DNA of 64,000 bases from Pachysolen tannophilus NRRL Y-2460. Lineage: Eukaryota > Ascomycota > Pichiomycetes > Alaninales > Pachysolenaceae. The stretch covers positions 734,348-798,347 of the forward strand of contig KV454011.1 of NCBI GenBank assembly GCA_001661245.1. The letters run 5' to 3'. The first letter of the stretch is position 1; each line of letters opens with the position of its first letter. The position numbers were made by a program, and so were the translations under genes. Under the pieces are notes generated by a model, which was given only the letters and a program-made list of their open reading frames with translations, searched no databases and had not been told where the DNA came from. Below are positions 20,348 through 30,129 of this stretch, piece after piece.

Positions 20348-20639
20348 ATGTCAATATTTATCAATTCTTGAGAAAGAATACAAACTGTTTATAGTTTTTT
20401 TTTTACAGTTATCTAAGTAAATTTTAGTTTCATCTTTTCAATCTTTTTCATTGTTTTCCATCAAGTGTTGAAAATGGCAGAACGCCTTTTGCCGCGCAAA
20501 AGAGAAAATTTTTTTTCTTTTCTTTTAATGAACGGTGCAAAACAAATAAAAAAAACATAATAAAATAAGATAAATTTAAGATAAATAAAATAAATAAGAA
20601 TAAATTTATTGTATTAATTAGTATTGTATAATTTCATTG

Positions 20640-20671
<32 letters not shown>

Positions 20672-20779
20672 TAACGTAAAAGTTACTTTTTGTCCAGAAA
20701 AGAAAAATAAACATAAAAAAGAAAGAAAAAAATAAAAGAAGAAGTATTAAAAGTAGAAATATAAAAGTAGAAAAAAATA
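19880..20779. other. BFR1 upstream region to the first gap
   Basis: About 900 bases of AT-rich sequence up to the gap. It has TA tracts at about 20070-20105 and 20317-20345, a GA-rich patch (20228-20262), a 17-base palindrome (20486-20502) and an A run at 20640-20667. No coding frame is convincing. Part of another gene could be hidden in the gap. Confidence 0.5.
20486..20502. promoter_or_regulatory. 17-base palindrome CTTTTGC-CGC-GCAAAAG
   Basis: Perfect 7-base arms around a CGC centre, about 600 bases upstream of the BFR1 start. The symmetry and high CG content against AT-rich surroundings suggest a binding site for a dimeric factor. No factor is identified. Confidence 0.35.
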
Positions 20780-21448
20780 NNNNNNNNNNNNNNNNNNNNN
20801 NNNNNNNNNNNNNNNNNNNNNNNNNNNNNNNNNNNNNNNNNNNNNNNNNNNNNNNNNNNNNNNNNNNNNNNNNNNNNNNNNNNNNNNNNNNNNNNNNNNN
20901 NNNNNNNNNNNNNNNNNNNNNNNNNNNNNNNNNNNNNNNNNNNNNNNNNNNNNNNNNNNNNNNNNNNNNNNNNNNNNNNNNNNNNNNNNNNNNNNNNNNN
21001 NNNNNNNNNNNNNNNNNNNNNNNNNNNNNNNNNNNNNNNNNNNNNNNNNNNNNNNNNNNNNNNNNNNNNNNNNNNNNNNNNNNNNNNNNNNNNNNNNNNN
21101 NNNNNNNNNNNNNNNNNNNNNNNNNNNNNNNNNNNNNNNNNNNNNNNNNNNNNNNNNNNNNNNNNNNNNNNNNNNNNNNNNNNNNNNNNNNNNNNNNNNN
21201 NNNNNNNNNNNNNNNNNNNNNNNNNNNNNNNNNNNNNNNNNNNNNNNNNNNNNNNNNNNNNNNNNNNNNNNNNNNNNNNNNNNNNNNNNNNNNNNNNNNN
21301 NNNNNNNNNNNNNNNNNNNNNNNNNNNNNNNNNNNNNNNNNNNNNNNNNNNNNNNNNNNNNNNNNNNNNNNNNNNNNNNNNNNNNNNNNNNNNNNNNNNN
21401 NNNNNNNNNNNNNNNNNNNNNNNNNNNNNNNNNNNNNNNNNNNNNNNN
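20780..21448. other. Assembly gap 1
   Basis: Run of 669 N. Both sides are simple sequence: A-rich on the left and (AT)n on the right (21453-21484). The size may be an estimate. Confidence 0.98.
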
Positions 21449-21450
21449 AC

Positions 21451-21487
<37 letters not shown>

Positions 21488-22266
21488 AATTGTTATAATT
21501 GAAGACGGAACCTTCAATTATACTATTTTGTACTCTGCAAACAAACAGGGATCAAGGGACAATTAAAACCTATCAAAATTACTTGTAAGGGAACCCCTGG
21601 TTACATGCATACTTCCATCTGTGCCCTTTCTTGTTTCCATGCAATCTAGAATTTCTCGTAAATCTATGTAAATCTATATCTTTAAATTATACCGAGACCG
21701 AGAGATGTTATCTCTGGTAAAAAAACACTTGTCTTTCTTTTTTATAAATGTCAGCTTCCATTTATTATCATATATATAACCATGACTTATTTTATTATAT
21801 TATATTATTTTAACCAAATAGAAAGGAAAATTACACACACAAACACATAAATATAGTATAGTACAGAGTATGTAAATTTAAGTTAAATACTCCATTAGTA
21901 ACCATCGTGCCACTAAAATAGTAAAAAAAAAATGATTTTCTAATAATAGCACATATTTTGCCCTTTCGGCTACTAATTAAGGAATTTTACTTGGCTTAAA
22001 AGAGTAAAATCAATTGCCCATTTTCCTAATCGGGAAACTGGCTTCAAAATTTTTTCTTTCTCTTTGGTCTTGTTTGTCTAATAAAATTGACTATATTTAT
22101 ATTATTATAATAATATAAATATATATATAAAGAAAGACCCTTGTTTTCCTCTAATCTTTTCTTTGTTCTTATATATAAATATATTAAATACCCTTGACTT
22201 ATTATATTACAAAAAATAAATAAGTTATATTCTTTCGTTTTTAAAGGATTATAATATAATATAGTG
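21449..22266. other. BGL2 upstream region
   Basis: 818 bases. It begins with (AT)16 at 21453-21484 at the gap edge. Several TATA-like stretches lie within 200 bases of the BGL2 start (for example 22118-22130 and 22172-22185), which suits a strongly expressed wall protein. No coding frame is credible. Confidence 0.5.
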
Positions 22267-23331
22267 ATGTTAGTTGACAAGAAACTTATAGCTGCTGTTG
22301 TTGCTCTCGCTTCAGCTACAGTTAGCGCCAAAGGTTCAGTATGTATTATTACTACTTATTTGTGGTAGTTAAAAAATTTTTTTTTATATATATATTTTTG
22401 AGTTTTATACTAACAGGTTGGTTTTTTTTTATTTTTTTTCTTTTTTTCTTTTTTTTAGTTTGGTTTCGATTTGGGTGTTGTAGACAATGATGATAACTGT
22501 AAAGATGCTGATGATTATATAGCAGATTTAGATGCTATTTCCGGTTATACAAGTCATGTTAAGACTTATGCAGTATCCGATTGTAATACTTTACAAATTT
22601 TAGGTCCAGTCTTGGAAGATAAAGGTTTCACTATTACATTAGGTGTTTGGCCTACAGATGATAATCATTTTGATGAAGAAATAAGTGCATTACAATCTTA
22701 TTTACCAACTATTTCAAAATCAGTTATTTCTGAAATTACTGTTGGTTCTGAAGTTTTATATAGAGGTGATTTAACTGCAGATCAATTAGCTTCAAAAATT
22801 ACTCAAGTTAAAAGTACAATTTCAAGTATTACTGATAAAAATGGTGATAGTTATAGTGATATACCAGTTGGTACAGTTGATTCTTGGAATTGTCTTGTTG
22901 ATAGTAGTGCTGTTGATGCAATTACTGCTTCTGATTTTGTCTTTGCTAATGCTTTTTCTTATTGGCAAGGTCAAACTTTGGCAAATGCTTCTTTTTCATT
23001 TTTTGATGATATTATGCAAGCTTTACAAGTCATTCAAACTGCAAAAGGTTCAACAGATATCTTATTTGCTGTAGGTGAAACTGGTTGGCCAACACAAGGT
23101 ACTTCTTATGGTGATGCTGTTCCATCTACTGCAAATGCACAAACTTTCTTTGAACAAGGTGTTTGTGCAATGCTTGGTTGGGGTGTTGATGTTATCTATT
23201 TCGAAGCATTTGATGAACCATGGAAGGCTGGTGGTTCGGGTACTGCAGATGTTGAACCATACTACGGTGCCTTTGATGATACAAGAACCTTAAAATTCCC
23301 ATTAACTTGTAATTATACTGGAAGCTCATAA
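22267..23331 (+). CDS. BGL2: Cell-wall glucan 1,3-beta-glucosyltransferase/glucosidase (GH17), spliced
   Basis: GH17 enzyme that remodels beta-1,3-glucan in the wall by endo-cleavage and transfer. Exon 1 (22267-22338) encodes MLVDKKLIAAVVALASATVS plus AKGS, a signal peptide with likely cleavage after VSA. The intron 22339-22458 has donor GTATGT, a TACTAAC branch and a TTTTTTTTAG acceptor. Exon 2 is 22459-23331 and resumes in phase 0 with FGFDLGVVDN. Landmarks are VKTYAVSDCNTLQ, the acid/base Glu in VGSEVLYRGD (about Glu122), QVGT-like PVGTVDSW, SYWQGQT, and the nucleophile Glu in VGETGWPT (about Glu231). 314 residues in total, equal to the 313-residue family norm. No GPI tail or Ser-rich tail, so it is probably held in the wall non-covalently, as Bgl2 is. 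Confidence 0.93.
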
Positions 23332-23796
23332 AAATAGTATAAATATTAATAATTAAACATAACCAATATACCTCTTTTTTTTTTTTTTATTCTTTTTTAT
23401 TTTTTTAATTTACTTGTTCTTTTCTTTACCATATCCATATAAAAAATATTTTCATCTTCTTCTACAAGATAGTTGAATTTTTACTGCTTTTTCTTTTTCA
23501 TTTTCATTATTTTTTTTTTTTTGTATAAGTAAATTTAACTTGAAATAAATTTTTGTTTTAATTTTAATCTCTCCTGAAAAATTTCCTTTTTGTTTTTGAT
23601 TTTTGTGTGGTTGCGAACTTTAATTTTTCACAAAACAAAAAATGGCAAAAATTTAAAATCACTCTATATATTTATTGACTGATAAGAAAGAATTTAATAC
23701 TGATAAAAGAATATTTATTTAGTTACTTTGTTATTTTATTTTTCTTTTGTTTTTCTTTTTTTTTGAAAGAAGAAGAAATTATTTTGATCAGTTATC
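23332..23796. other. Intergenic between BGL2 and the UBE2S-like gene
   Basis: 465 bases with T-rich stretches typical of the 3' end of BGL2 and the promoter of the next gene. Nothing else seen. Confidence 0.5.
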
Positions 23797-24528
23797 ATGA
23801 ATAATTCTAGGTTATCAAAGGAGATTTCAAAATTATTTAGATCAAAACCTGCATGTCTTCAAGATATTATATTACCATTAGAAGGTCAATCTTCAAATTT
23901 ATATTATTTAACAATTTATATAAAAGGTCCTGAACAAACACCTTATTATAATGGATTTTATAAAATATTAATTAAATTTCCAGAAAATTATCCATCAAGT
24001 CCACCAACACTGAGATTTCAAACAAAAATTTTTCATCCAAATATAAATTTTACTACTGGAGATGTTTGTGTTGATTTATTGAAAAAAAATTGGTCTCCAA
24101 ATAGAACAATAGATGATGTATTAGTAACAATAAGATGTTTATTAATAGAACCGAACCCTGAAAGTTCGTTGAATGATGAAGCAGGAAAATTGTTATTAGA
24201 AGATTATAATGAATTTGTTAAGACTGCTAAATTGATGACAAAAGTACATTCTTTAAAAAAAATTGAAGGTTATCAAGAATTAGAATTAGAAGAAAATAAA
24301 AATAATCAAGTTACAGAAGATAATATATCAGAAAATTTCCATTTGGACCATATTCAAGAGGAAAATACTGGTTTACAATCTAATAGTCTAGCTAATAATA
24401 ATGTCTTACAACCTTTGGGAAATGATAATTTGAATGTTATTAATAGTGGTGGAAGTACTGCTACAACTTCAAGTGTCACTGGTGATTTTCAAAAAACTAT
24501 TAGGCAAAAAAAGAAAAAACCGGTTTAA
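23797..24528 (+). CDS. Ubiquitin-conjugating enzyme E2, UBE2S-like
   Basis: 243 residues. A complete E2 core (about residues 1-150) holds the HPN triad at 80-82 and the catalytic Cys in TGDVCVDLL (Cys91). After the Cys the sequence DDVLVTIRCLLIEPNPES followed by SLNDEAGKLLLEDYNEF and AKLMTKVHSL closely follows human UBE2S (HVLLTIKCLLIHPNPES, ALNEEAGRLLLENYEEY, ARLLTEIH). UBE2S extends Lys11-linked chains on APC/C substrates. The 90-residue C-terminal tail is acidic and Asn-rich, then ends in a basic RQKKKKPV, reminiscent of the basic UBE2S tail but without its final LRRL. Pex4 and Ubc4/5 fit less well. A CTG codon at residue 72 falls in a hydrophobic or small-residue position. No intron; the ATG is clear. 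Confidence 0.85.
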   Translation: MNNSRLSKEISKLFRSKPACLQDIILPLEGQSSNLYYLTIYIKGPEQTPYYNGFYKILIKFPENYPSSPPTLRFQTKIFHPNINFTTGDVCVDLLKKNWSPNRTIDDVLVTIRCLLIEPNPESSLNDEAGKLLLEDYNEFVKTAKLMTKVHSLKKIEGYQELELEENKNNQVTEDNISENFHLDHIQEENTGLQSNSLANNNVLQPLGNDNLNVINSGGSTATTSSVTGDFQKTIRQKKKKPV

Positions 24529-24535
24529 AAAGATT

Positions 24536-24568
<33 letters not shown>

Positions 24569-25178
24569 TCGTTTATAGCTTTTAATGCTTGTTTATATTA
24601 ATACTTTTTTCTTTTTTTCTTTCTTTTTTAGTTCTATTTCAAGTATTTTATAATTCTTAACTTCTAGTTTCAAGTTTCTACTTCTTGGTATTAATATCAA
24701 TCAATTCACTTTTCCAAATCAAACACTCGTAATCTTATCAGTAATCTTTCTACGGTAATTGTGTCCAATAATGGTTGTAAACCCCAAATAATAAAAGAAA
24801 AAAAAAAAAAACACAAAAATTTACAAAATTAAAGCTAAATAGATATGAAAACTATCTTATCACCAGACCCTTACCTTTATCTCTACTCAAGGAACAACAT
24901 AGACCAATAATATCAATCAATTTAAATATTAATGTATTTTTATAAGATTTCACGTTTGGGGAGAAGACAAAGGCAAAAAAACCACTACTCACATCTCACC
25001 TCACTAATTTAACTAACTAAAAAATAACAGCTAAATTCACATCCATTTTAAAAAGATAGATAAATATATATATATATATAATAAAATAAAAAATAAAAAG
25101 TTGACGAGCACAACGTGTTCAGTTGAATAAATAATTTATTTGTATATCTTATCAAGAAGATAAGTATCGTATATCATA
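24529..25178. other. Intergenic between the E2 gene and EMC4
   Basis: 650 bases containing an (AAT)10 tract at 24538-24567, an A run near 24797-24812 and a TA tract at 25065-25080 shortly upstream of EMC4. No gene seen. Confidence 0.5.
24538..24567. repeat. (AAT)10 microsatellite
   Basis: Ten perfect AAT units directly after the stop codon of the UBE2S-like gene, probably in its 3' UTR. Confidence 0.9.
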
Positions 25179-25910
25179 ATGTCATATTCATGGGAACAAC
25201 TTTATGAAAATCCCGATCTTAAGGTAAAGTGAGTATAGGAATTGAATGAATTATGATTTATACAAATCACATAGTTGTGATTTAATTGTGTGAATTGAAT
25301 TTTTCACCTTTTTTAAAACTGATTAACTAACTAACTAACTATATACATTTATCTTTTGTTAGTCAACCATCCAAAGAGAAGATAATACCATCACCTCCAG
25401 GATTTTCTGAGATAAAAAGAAATAAGAATGAACCTACTCTCAATACTATTAAAAATTTTGATTTGGAAAAATTAAAACAAAAAGTAAGTAATTAATTGTT
25501 TATAAGTAAAGGATATTTAGTTTGAAGAGTTTATGTACTAACTAAGTCAATAATAATTTTAGAAAGCATGGGAGATGGCGTTTTCGCCAGCTAAGAACAT
25601 TCCTATGAATCTTATCATGTCTTATTTTTCTCCAAATTCATTGCAATTGATACCAATAATGATGACATTGATGTTATTTATAAACCCTGGAAAGGAAATT
25701 TTCTTTGGTTTGAAAAACTTGAACCTTATGGAAACAAAATCAAGTTATGATCTTATATTGATGAAACTGTGCTTCATTTTAATGTGTCTTGGAAATATGT
25801 TGATAGGTGTTTGGAAATTGAATAGTATGGGACTCATTCCAAATACTAAGAGTGATTGGTTAAGTTGGGAAAGTCTGGTCAAAGTTGAAGAGAAAAGTTG
25901 GTTGGCGTAG
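25179..25910 (+). CDS. EMC4: ER membrane complex subunit 4 (two introns)
   Basis: Subunit of the EMC insertase, which helps insert membrane helices in the ER. Exon 1 25179-25228 (MSYSWEQLYENPDLKV), exon 2 25363-25483, exon 3 25563-25910. Intron 1 (25229-25362) uses a GTGAGT donor; GTAAAG six bases earlier would break the frame. Intron 2 (25484-25562) has GTAAGT, a TACTAAC branch and TTTTAG. The joined protein is 172 residues. It carries IPSPPGF, then KAWEMAFSPAKNIPMNLIMSYFSP with SLQLIPIMMTLML and KLNSMGLIPNTKSDWLSWE, all matching Emc4, with two membrane segments (about 90-110 and 128-148). Intron 1 carries a tandem TAAC repeat around its branch point. Confidence 0.93.
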
Positions 25911-26026
25911 ATAAGTTTATATAATAAGTATATAAAATTAGTGATGATAGATTACATAATAAAACAAAACAAAACAAAACAAGAAAATGAATATAAAATT
26001 AAAAGTAAAAATAAAAATAAAAGTAA

Positions 26027-28537
26027 TCATGAGTTATCTCTTCTAAATTTAAACCGTCCAAACTTCGATGTCGTACTCATACTATAAATGCTGTTATTAT
26101 CGCCGTTATGATCATCATTCAGCGAATTTGGAGGCTGGTGAACATTGAAACCCATCTCTTGATCACTGTGATTATTTAAATCCATTGACCTTTCCTTTTG
26201 TTCAGAATCATGATTTTCCATTTTTGATATCAAGGATAAAGCCACATCAGGTTTAATTCTCGTGAATAATGTATTTTTATATTGATTATAATAGTCCAGT
26301 GATGAATTTTTTAATAATAATACAGTTTGATTCAATTCAATAAAGGTACTATTCAATGATATGGCACTTGTTGGTGTATCAAGTTGTCTTGTTCCTCCGT
26401 TAAGTGTATTGACAATTGACTCCAAATATGATGTATCCAAGTCAAAATTTGAGATGGCTTCTTTTGTGATGGTATTATTTTCTTTTAACAATTTCAAGAA
26501 TTGGTCAGCTAACAAATCAAAAGATCTAAATAATAATAATCTCTTGATAGATGTTGGTAAATTATTGAAATTTGTATTAAACATCATTTCTAAGAACTCA
26601 CCAATATCTTTTATGAAAATATTAGGTTCTGTATTTAACTCTTTTGTCTGCCAATCCCAGTTGGCAAAATCAATTAAACCTTCAATCTTGGAATCAACCA
26701 TTTCAAATAACTTTGATTCTGCTTTTTTACGTAATTCTATGAATTTTTCATAAGATTTTAAAGTAATAGTCGTTAATGAATTTGATGGCAGTGATTGTAA
26801 AGAAATTAATTTCTCAAATTGACTTATTGAATTAGAAAAAAATTCTAAATTTATTAAATTTTGTGATATTTCTTCTTTTATAGTCGAATCTGTCTTCATT
26901 TTCAAATATTTAATGACAATCTGAATGAGAATGTTATCCAATGAATCTGCTAATATGTTATTTAAATCGTTCAAGTTATACATATAGTAATTATGAATAA
27001 ATTTAAAATGGTCATTGATAAATTGTCTGATTTGTATACAGGTCATTGGGTACAACGATGAAAATGGTAAAGTTTTTGGAAAACTTTCATCTGTATCTTT
27101 TGAAGGTTTATACCAGCTGACTGTAAGTATTCTTTTATATAAAGCAGCCTGGTTGATAATCATTGGCATTGAGTCATCTTCAGCTATAATTTCTTGGAAA
27201 TCTTTATTGAATTGTTCAAATCTTAATTTTGTAAACTTCTTATAGCACGCTATTAAAATCTTGTTTATATTATCCAAATTATAATTATAATTATCTAAAA
27301 CTTGAATGAATAACGCCATCAAATCTTTAAACTGATCTAAATCATTTAAAGTTTCCACTTTATGAGAAAGAAAATTGTTTAATGAAAGATTTAATTTGGA
27401 CATCAATGATTGATAAAGATCATTCAAATTCACTGTTGTTCTCAATTTGTAATTTGTCTTTCTACTTATTATTTGATCACTAATTAAAAATCCCAAAATA
27501 CTACTTATAAAACTTGATAATTCATCAAAGTTTTCAAAAGTTGATGTTGGCAAAGAATTTTTACGATGATATCCATTTTTTTGTTGAAGTTTCGGTTCAT
27601 TTTTAAATAAATCTGATATTAAACGATCACGTTTATTTAACCATTCTTTACTAAAATTTTCTCTTAAAATTTCTTCTTCGTTTAAAGTTTCAAATACTAA
27701 TAAACCATCATAAATTGGTTTCAAATCAATATTCACCAATCCAAATGGTTCAAAAGTAGCATGATCTCTAAGACTCAACTCTATAGCAGAATTTACTTTA
27801 AAATCTTTTAAATCAGGGTTTTCTTTCACGATATTTATCCAATTATTATTGATTTCAAGCATATTGCTAAACAAAGATTCTCCAATTGTCTTTAAATTTT
27901 TCTCTAAATTGGTTAACCATCTCTTGATATAATTTATAGATTCATCTTTAATCATTGATTGTAAAAAAGGAATAGAATTAAAAATTTTTTTCGTAAATTC
28001 GAAATTTTCAAAATATTCTTCATTAAAGTTAATATTTGATAAATCATCTAATAACTTCAACGCATTATAAAAATTTTTCTTTGAAATCAGATCAATGACT
28101 TTATTTGTTAATTCTAAAATTTGCAAACAAGATTGCAAAATATACATTGTTTCATTAATCTTATTATTTATTTTTTTATAATTGATTAAAATTGATTTCT
28201 TTGTCTTCAAATCAAATCCTGTTTTCTCCATTTCTTTATATATTAACAATATTTGTTCCGACAACTTGGAAGAATTCACTTTAATCTTATTAAAGCTCTC
28301 AATCGATTTAAGAATATCATTACCACTATGAAACGATAAATCTTCTACCGCGCCTTCTTTAGTTAAAGCAGTTTCTTCCAATTCGTTTAATAATTCATCT
28401 AGTTTATTTTCCTTGAGTGATTTTTTAATTATTGGAATTAATTGATCTATATAAGCATCTGTATTCAATATATCATGTGCAGTCCCACTACCACCACCAT
28501 CAGATAGCTTCTCCAATGCATTCCGTATTGTCGACAT
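26027..28537 (-). CDS. SEC15: Exocyst subunit Sec15
   Basis: 836 residues. Sec15 is the exocyst subunit that binds the Rab Sec4 on secretory vesicles at the bud tip. Helical throughout. Matches to yeast Sec15 include NSIPFLQSMIKDESINYI near residue 190, a Sec15 C-terminal domain block LPFSSLYPMTCIQIRQFI, FEKLISLQ with WDWQTKELNTEPNIFIKDIGEFLEMMF, and a short basic end FGRFKFRRDNS. The C-terminal 80 residues are low in complexity. The length is somewhat shorter than the 910 residues of S. cerevisiae. The ATG at 28537 (MSTIRNALE) is the first in frame. Confidence 0.9.
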   Translation of the reverse strand: MSTIRNALEKLSDGGGSGTAHDILNTDAYIDQLIPIIKKSLKENKLDELLNELEETALTKEGAVEDLSFHSGNDILKSIESFNKIKVNSSKLSEQILLIYKEMEKTGFDLKTKKSILINYKKINNKINETMYILQSCLQILELTNKVIDLISKKNFYNALKLLDDLSNINFNEEYFENFEFTKKIFNSIPFLQSMIKDESINYIKRWLTNLEKNLKTIGESLFSNMLEINNNWINIVKENPDLKDFKVNSAIELSLRDHATFEPFGLVNIDLKPIYDGLLVFETLNEEEILRENFSKEWLNKRDRLISDLFKNEPKLQQKNGYHRKNSLPTSTFENFDELSSFISSILGFLISDQIISRKTNYKLRTTVNLNDLYQSLMSKLNLSLNNFLSHKVETLNDLDQFKDLMALFIQVLDNYNYNLDNINKILIACYKKFTKLRFEQFNKDFQEIIAEDDSMPMIINQAALYKRILTVSWYKPSKDTDESFPKTLPFSSLYPMTCIQIRQFINDHFKFIHNYYMYNLNDLNNILADSLDNILIQIVIKYLKMKTDSTIKEEISQNLINLEFFSNSISQFEKLISLQSLPSNSLTTITLKSYEKFIELRKKAESKLFEMVDSKIEGLIDFANWDWQTKELNTEPNIFIKDIGEFLEMMFNTNFNNLPTSIKRLLLFRSFDLLADQFLKLLKENNTITKEAISNFDLDTSYLESIVNTLNGGTRQLDTPTSAISLNSTFIELNQTVLLLKNSSLDYYNQYKNTLFTRIKPDVALSLISKMENHDSEQKERSMDLNNHSDQEMGFNVHQPPNSLNDDHNGDNNSIYSMSTTSKFGRFKFRRDNS

Positions 28538-28599
28538 CTTTTGGTATCAAAGTCAATCTGTTTTTATAAGTTATAATAATAAAATATATATGTATGTGT

Positions 28600-28630
<31 letters not shown>

Positions 28631-28735
28631 AATATATGTTTTTATTTACAAAAAAAAATTTAATACGAACAAAGATAAATTAAAATATATATATATATAT
28701 CAAAACAGCGATAACGAGCAAGATACAACGATATA

Positions 28736-29665
28736 ATGAACAATCAAGTCTTGATAGTTGGTGCTCCACATACGGGGAAACTAACGCTTTTGAAAGAGTT
28801 ATTTGGTGTTGATTTTAAAGATTATAATATTGAAAATGATTCACATAGTGGGGTTGTTATAAATGATATAGAAATCAAGACAAAATACTATACTACTAAG
28901 ATTGGATTTTGGATTGATGAGTTTCAAGAGAGAGGTTCTAGTGCTGGTAATGATATTGAAGATTTTGCCGAATGGTGTAGAGAATTGAGCTCACCAAGTA
29001 TGAGGGAAATACGAGAAGTGTTAAAAGGATTAATATTCACTTTTAATATGAATGCTGATTTAGCCCAAATTTCTAAAAAATCTGAGCATCTATACGAGTT
29101 GATTGAAATATTTAATCAAGAAAGTGTTGATAATAATAATAATAATAATGATAGTAATGACTCTGATGTATATGGTTGGGAAGGTTTAAAAATTGCAATT
29201 GGTTTCAATAAGGATAAAGTACCCATCTCAGAGAAAAAATTAATAGAACTTGATGATATTTTCCTAAATAATGGATTTGAATTTGTTTGGTTTGAAGAAC
29301 CACAATCATTAAATAATGATTCATCTCTAATTGGGAAAGAACGTGTGCGAAATATACTTGAAACAAATGATTGGTCAAATATAACTACTTCCAACAAGAA
29401 CAAAGCAACAACCCAAACAACTGACGAAGATATCCAGCAAATGTTGACAAGATTATTATCGTCGGATACAGATACCAATACCGATAATGATAACAATATA
29501 GAGAAAACAGAAATTAAAACTGAAAAAGATGAGTCTAAAGTAGACTATATCGAATTACTTGAAAAACTTAAAAATGCAAAACTAACCATATCTACACTAG
29601 ACAATGAACAGAATAAAATGGACTACGCAAAAAAAATTCTTTCTGATGTTGTCAAATACATATAA
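28736..29665 (+). CDS. IRC6: Irc6 / p34 (AAGAB) family G-like protein
   Basis: 309 residues. Irc6 is a Rab-like G-fold protein that assists clathrin adaptor assembly; the animal homologue is AAGAB/p34. Visible are MNNQVLIVGAPHTGKLTLLKEL with a GxxxxGK P-loop, SHSGVVINDIEIKTKYYTTKIGFWIDEF (the conserved HSG and IDE strands), LKGLIFTFNM, and a C-terminal helical AP-binding segment. An Asn-rich insert lies near residue 135. The gene is divergent from SEC15, sharing a 198-base AT-rich promoter with TA tracts. The ATG is clear. Confidence 0.82.
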   Translation: MNNQVLIVGAPHTGKLTLLKELFGVDFKDYNIENDSHSGVVINDIEIKTKYYTTKIGFWIDEFQERGSSAGNDIEDFAEWCRELSSPSMREIREVLKGLIFTFNMNADLAQISKKSEHLYELIEIFNQESVDNNNNNNDSNDSDVYGWEGLKIAIGFNKDKVPISEKKLIELDDIFLNNGFEFVWFEEPQSLNNDSSLIGKERVRNILETNDWSNITTSNKNKATTQTTDEDIQQMLTRLLSSDTDTNTDNDNNIEKTEIKTEKDESKVDYIELLEKLKNAKLTISTLDNEQNKMDYAKKILSDVVKYI

Positions 29666-30060
29666 AGACCCAGATCATCATTATCCTTTTATTTCTTAAG
29701 ATCCACTGCTTATCCATACTTTTCATCAAAAAACAATCAAGATAGAGTCCCAAAGGACGGAGTCAAAAAGACAGAGTCATCAAAGGAAAGAATAAAAGGT
29801 AGTGCAGAAACAATCACATACCCTTTTGGGATTTCGGGCCATTTTTTTCACAAAAGAAAAAAAAATTGTGAGTGAGGTTTGTAAGTTGATAATACTGTTT
29901 TATAATTGGTATATATATATGTATATGTATATATATGACTTGTGAAGTAGATTGAACTTTCCTTTGTCTTGTATTTGGGTTAGGACTATTATATTTACTT
30001 TATCATTATTTATTTTTAAGTTTTTTATTTTGCATTTCGACTTTGTTCGTGTTCATCAAT

Positions 30061-30100
<40 letters not shown>

Positions 30101-30129
30101 TAAGAGTTGGAGAAGAAACTAAAGCATAA
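29666..30129. other. Intergenic between IRC6 and LIP5
   Basis: 464 bases; a perfect (AT)n tract at 30063-30097 sits just upstream of LIP5 and could supply its TATA function. No gene seen. Confidence 0.5.
30063..30097. repeat. (AT)n microsatellite in the LIP5 promoter
   Basis: About 17 AT units within 35 bases of the LIP5 start codon, so transcription start choice may vary with tract length. Confidence 0.85.

Noticed and set aside
20747-21517. Long frames through the N runs
   Set aside because: Made only of unknown residues across the gaps; not evidence for a gene.
22417-22424. Early AG acceptor in the BGL2 intron (ACTAACAG)
   Set aside because: Lies directly at the branch point; the TTTTTTTTAG site at 22458 keeps the family sequence FGFDLG.
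25221-25228. Alternative donor AAG-GTAAAG for EMC4 intron 1
   Set aside because: It would put exon 2 in the wrong phase; GTGAGT at 25229 restores the frame (IPSPPGF).
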